From assembly GCA_013298245.1 (NCBI GenBank), contig JAAFHD010000077.1:1-11497 (forward strand): 11,497 nucleotides of DNA, read 5' to 3'. The position numbers were made by a program, and so were the translations under genes. Source of the DNA: Alphaproteobacteria bacterium (GTDB lineage Bacteria > Pseudomonadota > Alphaproteobacteria > Acetobacterales > Acetobacteraceae). Positions 8,421 to 11,497 of this stretch are shown one piece after another. The notes below the pieces were generated by a model. It saw nothing but the letters and a program-made list of their open reading frames with translations. It was not told the DNA's origin and searched no databases. The number at the start of each line of letters is the position of its first letter. The first letter of the stretch is position 1.

Positions 8421-9527
8421 ATGGCGCGCGCGATCATCATTGCGGCCGGCGGCACCGGCGGGCATCTCTTCCCGGCGGAAGCGCTGGCGGTGGAGCTGAC
8501 CGCGCGCGGCGAGCGCGTGGCGCTGATGACCGATGCACGCAGCAGCGCCTTTGCCAGCAATGCGTTTTCGGGCGCGGAGCGGTTTGTGTTGAAGGGTGAG
8601 GGCATCGCAGGCCGTGGTGTGCGCGGCGCCATTCGCGGTGCCTTCACGCTGGCCGCGGGCACGCTGGAAGCGCGGCGAATCCTGAAGCGGATTCATGCCA
8701 GTGCGGTGGTGGGTTTTGGCGGCTATCCGGCCATTCCGCCGGCGCTGGCGGCGTTCAGCATGGGGCGTGCGCGGCCCGCAGTGATTCTGCACGAACAGAA
8801 TGGCGTGCTGGGTCGCGCGAACCGACTTTTGGCGCGGCGCGCGGATGCCTTGGCGTTGTCCTTTGCGGATACCGCGCGCGTGCCGGCGGGCGCGCCGGTG
8901 CATGTGGTGGGCAACCCGGTGCGGCCCGCGATCGCGGAGCTGCATGGGCAGCCGATGCCGGGCATCGAGGGCGGGTTGCGCCTGCTGGTGCTGGGTGGGT
9001 CGTTGGGCGCGCGGGTGTTCAGTGATCTGGTGCCGGCGGCGATTGGCGCGCTGCCGCAGGAATTGCGCGCGCGGCTGCTGGTGACGCAGCAATGTCGCGC
9101 GGAGGATATTGATCGCGTGCGCGCCGCCTATGCGGCGCTGGGCGTGCCGGCGGAGTTGTCGCCCTTTTTTGGTGATGTGGCGCGGCTATTGGCGAATGCG
9201 CATCTGGTGGTGGCGCGCGCGGGGGCATCGACGGTGGCGGAATTGGCGGTGGCGGCGCGGCCTTCGCTGCTGGTGCCGCTGCCATCCGCGATTGATGACC
9301 ACCAGAGTGCCAATGCGCGCGTGCTGAGCGAGGCTGGTGCCGCGCGGTTGTTGCCGCAGGCCGGGCTGACGCCGGAATTGCTGGCGGGCGAGATCAACGC
9401 CTTCCTGTCATTTCCGGCGCGCATGCAGGCGGCGCATGATGCGGCGGCAGCACTGGGGCAGCCTGGTGCGGTGCGTGAATTGGCTGATCTTGTTCTCTCG
9501 CTGGCGCGCACGGAGGCGCTTCACTGA
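8421..9527 (+). CDS. murG: MurG, UDP-GlcNAc:lipid I GlcNAc transferase (lipid II synthase)
   Basis: A 368-residue GT-B glycosyltransferase (family GT28, E. coli 355 aa) acting at the cytoplasmic face of the inner membrane. It adds GlcNAc to lipid I to form lipid II. The N-terminal acceptor domain carries the glycine-rich loop G10-G-T-G-G-H15, a second loop GFGGYP at 98-103, and H124-E-Q-N127 in [15 protein letters not shown]. The C-terminal donor domain has the third loop G192-G-S-L-G196-[10 protein letters not shown] around 268-275 with E274, and D292-D-H-Q295. I chose the ATG at 8421 because GAGGGGG lies just upstream and MurG proteins usually begin a few residues before this first strand. 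An ATG at 8409 overlapping the ftsW stop would add four residues (MRGP). The stop shares a base with the murC start. Confidence 0.95.
   Translation: MARAIIIAAGGTGGHLFPAEALAVELTARGERVALMTDARSSAFASNAFSGAERFVLKGEGIAGRGVRGAIRGAFTLAAGTLEARRILKRIHASAVVGFGGYPAIPPALAAFSMGRARPAVILHEQNGVLGRANRLLARRADALALSFADTARVPAGAPVHVVGNPVRPAIAELHGQPMPGIEGGLRLLVLGGSLGARVFSDLVPAAIGALPQELRARLLVTQQCRAEDIDRVRAAYAALGVPAELSPFFGDVARLLANAHLVVARAGASTVAELAVAARPSLLVPLPSAIDDHQSANARVLSEAGAARLLPQAGLTPELLAGEINAFLSFPARMQAAHDAAAALGQPGAVRELADLVLSLARTEALH
9512..9516 (+). promoter_or_regulatory. Ribosome binding site for murC
   Basis: GGAGG, a near-perfect anti-16S complement, lies in the last codons of murG, 10 nt before the murC ATG at 9527. 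Confidence 0.6.
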
Positions 9528-10951
9528 TGCGCGCGCTACCGCTCACCATTGGCACGATCCACTTCGTCGGCATCGGCGGCATTGGCATGTCGGGCATTGC
9601 GGAGGTGCTGCATAATCTTGGTTATTCCGTGCAGGGTTCGGACATCGCGGAGGGCTATAACGTCACGCGGTTGCGCGAGCAGGGGATTCCGGTCGCGATC
9701 GGGCATCGGGCCGAAAACCTGGGGTCTGCGCAGGTTGTCGTGGTGTCGACCGCGGTGAAGCGCGACAATCCGGAGGTGCAGGCCGCGCGGACAAAACTGC
9801 TGCCAGTGGTGCGCCGCGCGGAAATGCTGGCGGAGCTGATGCGACTGAAGTGGTCGGTCGCGATTGGTGGCACGCATGGCAAGACCACGACCACCAGCCT
9901 GATTGCCGCCGTGCTGGAAGCGGCGCGGCTGGACCCCACTGTGATCAACGGCGGCATCATCAACGCCTATGGCACCAACACGCGCCAGGGCGCGGGCGAA
10001 TGGATGGTGGTGGAGGCGGATGAGAGCGATGGCTCCTTCCTGCGCCTGCCATCCACTGTGGCCGTCGTGACCAATATGGACCCGGAGCACCTGGACCATT
10101 GGGGCACGGGCGAGGCGATGCGCGAGGGGTATCGGCAATTCGTGTCGAACATCCCGTTCTATGGTTTTGCCGTGCTGTGCATGGACCATCCGGATGTGCA
10201 GGCGATGATCCCGCTGTTGGATCGGCGCATCGTGACATACGGGTTTTCACCGCAGGCGGATGTGCGCGCGGAGAAGCTGCTGACGGACCGCTTGGGTGCC
10301 ACGTTTGAAGTGACGGTGCAGGACCGCGTGACGGGGCGGAAGCGGCAGATGAAGCCGTTCCGCCTGCCCATGTTGGGGCAGCACAATGTGCAGAACGCGC
10401 TGGCTGCGATTGCCGTTGGTGTGGAGATGGATGTGCCGGAGGAGATGATCCGCACGGCACTCGCGGGCTTCAAGGGTGTGAAGCGGCGCTTCACCCGCGT
10501 GGCCGATGTGAATGGCATCTCGATCATCGATGATTACGGGCATCATCCGGTGGAAATCGCGGCGGTGTTGAAGGCGGCGCGGCAGGCGGGTGCGCGTGAT
10601 GTGGTGGCGATCGTGCAGCCGCATCGCTATTCGCGTTTGCAGACGTTGTTCAATGATTTTTGCACCTGCATGAACGATGCGGGCACGGTGATTGTCGCGG
10701 ATGTCTATGCGGCGGGTGAACAGCCGATTCCGGGCATCGACAAGGATTCGCTGGTGGATGGGCTGCGCGCGCGCGGGCATCGCAGTGTGGTGCCGCTGCC
10801 CTCGCCGGAGCAGCTGCCGGATATGATCCACGCCATCGCCAAGCCGGGCGATTACGTGGTGTTTCTGGGTGCGGGCAGCATCACCAATTGGGCGCATGCG
10901 CTGCCGGAAAAACTGACCGCGCTGCAAGGCCCGGCGGGGCGCAGGGCATGA
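9527..10951 (+). CDS. murC: MurC, UDP-N-acetylmuramate:L-alanine ligase
   Basis: A 474-residue cytoplasmic Mur ligase that attaches the first stem-peptide residue, L-Ala, to UDP-MurNAc. The N-terminal Rossmann-like domain contains [15 protein letters not shown] with the loop G15-I-G-G-I-G20. The P-loop is T116-H-G-K119-T-T, the His-containing version that distinguishes MurC (and Mpl) from other Mur ligases. E163-A-D-E-S-D168, [21 protein letters not shown] and GVKRRF follow. D335-D-Y-G-H-H-P341 and QPHRYSRL in the C-terminal domain are diagnostic. Mpl, the recycling ligase, is an alternative on motifs alone. The dcw position and the length argue for MurC. The ATG at 9527 shares one base with the murG stop (TGATG) and has GGAGG 10 nt upstream. 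Its end overlaps the murB start as ATGA, placing the enzyme directly next to the supplier of its substrate. Confidence 0.96.
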   Translation: MRALPLTIGTIHFVGIGGIGMSGIAEVLHNLGYSVQGSDIAEGYNVTRLREQGIPVAIGHRAENLGSAQVVVVSTAVKRDNPEVQAARTKLLPVVRRAEMLAELMRLKWSVAIGGTHGKTTTTSLIAAVLEAARLDPTVINGGIINAYGTNTRQGAGEWMVVEADESDGSFLRLPSTVAVVTNMDPEHLDHWGTGEAMREGYRQFVSNIPFYGFAVLCMDHPDVQAMIPLLDRRIVTYGFSPQADVRAEKLLTDRLGATFEVTVQDRVTGRKRQMKPFRLPMLGQHNVQNALAAIAVGVEMDVPEEMIRTALAGFKGVKRRFTRVADVNGISIIDDYGHHPVEIAAVLKAARQAGARDVVAIVQPHRYSRLQTLFNDFCTCMNDAGTVIVADVYAAGEQPIPGIDKDSLVDGLRARGHRSVVPLPSPEQLPDMIHAIAKPGDYVVFLGAGSITNWAHALPEKLTALQGPAGRRA

Positions 10952-11497
10952 GGATGCAGGCCGTGACCCACGCCATTCCCGTCATTCGCGGCCGCGTGCA
11001 GGCGGGGGTGCCGCTTGCGCCCTTCACCTGGTTTCGCGTGGGTGGAGCGGCGGAATGGCTGGTGCGGCCGGCGGATGCGGCTGGCCTGGTGGCGCTGCTG
11101 GCGGCGCTGCCTTCGGATGCGCCGCTGACGGTGATGGGTGCGGCGTCGAACCTGATCGTGCGCGATGGTGGTGTGCCGGGTGTGGTGCTGCGGTTGGCGC
11201 GTGGGTTTTCGGATGTGGTGCGCGATGGCGATGGCTTCATCGCGGGTGCGGCTGTGCTGGATGTGACGCTGGCGGAACACGCGGCGGCGGCGGGGCTGGC
11301 GGGGTTGGAATTCCTGTCGGGCATTCCTGGTTCCGTGGGTGGGGCGGTGGCGATGAACGCCGGTGCCTACGGCGCGGAAGTGAAGGACGTGCTGGATTGG
11401 GTGGAGGTCGCGACGGCCAGTGGCATCACGCGCATCGCGGCGGCGGATTGCGGCTTTTCGTATCGGCATTCGGCGCTGCCGGCGCGCGCGGTTGTCA
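10948..11497 (+). CDS. murB: MurB, UDP-N-acetylenolpyruvoylglucosamine reductase, N-terminal part (runs off the window)
   Basis: An open frame of 183 codons continues past the right edge. MurB is the FAD enzyme that uses NADPH to reduce UDP-GlcNAc-enolpyruvate to UDP-MurNAc. My translation shows [15 protein letters not shown] (R30-V-G-G33), the FAD-binding stretch [13 protein letters not shown] (G64 to N68), [15 protein letters not shown] (G125 to S129), and N137-AGAYG. Y172-R173-H-S in CGFSYRHS corresponds to the Tyr-Arg pair of E. coli MurB, where the Arg is catalytic. The part carrying the proton-donor Ser and the C-terminal Glu is outside the window. The ATG at 10948 overlaps the murC stop as ATGA. 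A second ATG at 10954 would remove two residues but has no well-spaced ribosome binding site. No stop codon or frameshift appears in the visible part. Truncation is due to the window edge only. Confidence 0.95.
   Translation, partial: MRMQAVTHAIPVIRGRVQAGVPLAPFTWFRVGGAAEWLVRPADAAGLVALLAALPSDAPLTVMGAASNLIVRDGGVPGVVLRLARGFSDVVRDGDGFIAGAAVLDVTLAEHAAAAGLAGLEFLSGIPGSVGGAVAMNAGAYGAEVKDVLDWVEVATASGITRIAAADCGFSYRHSALPARAVV

Noticed and set aside
1..11497. Search by eye for promoters, terminators, tRNA or other RNA genes, insertion sequences, phage or defence genes, and CRISPR
   Set aside because: None found. Coding sequence fills the window and no junction leaves room for such elements. Internal promoters inside genes cannot be excluded by reading alone.

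Overview
The window is one uninterrupted stretch of a dcw (division and cell wall) cluster from a GC-rich alphaproteobacterium. All genes lie on the + strand. The order is [FtsL-position gene, 3' end] - ftsI - murE - murF - mraY - murD - ftsW - murG - murC - murB (5' part, cut by the window end). This is the canonical proteobacterial order. High GC, alphaproteobacterial-looking MurC and MurB sequences and the proline/alanine-rich tail of FtsI suggest Rhodospirillales/Acetobacteraceae (Roseomonas-like). That placement is an inference from general resemblance, not a search.

Layout: positions 1-79 carry the last 25 codons of a gene in the ftsL slot. From 76 to 2064 is the division transpeptidase FtsI. 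From 2051 to 5894 are MurE, MurF and MraY, which add meso-diaminopimelate and D-Ala-D-Ala and then transfer the UDP-linked pentapeptide sugar to undecaprenyl phosphate. From 5891 to 7276 is MurD (D-Glu ligase). From 7276 to 8412 is the SEDS glycosyltransferase FtsW, the partner of FtsI. MurG (about 8421-9527) makes lipid II, MurC (9527-10951) adds the first L-Ala, and MurB (10948 to the end) reduces UDP-GlcNAc-enolpyruvate. Together they cover the route from UDP-GlcNAc-enolpyruvate to lipid II and its polymerisation and crosslinking at the septum, apart from MurA and the supply of D-amino acids. ddl, ftsQ, ftsA and ftsZ would be expected beyond the right edge.

There is essentially no intergenic DNA. 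Almost every junction is an ATGA or TGATG stop/start overlap. The exceptions are a 14-nt overlap at ftsI/murE and a possible 8-nt gap at ftsW/murG. I saw no promoter, terminator, RNA gene, mobile element or CRISPR array. All catalytic motifs I checked are intact. I do not see a previously undescribed system here. The points worth a second look are modest: a change in G versus C usage along the operon, ambiguous starts of murD and murG, and a long low-complexity tail on FtsI.
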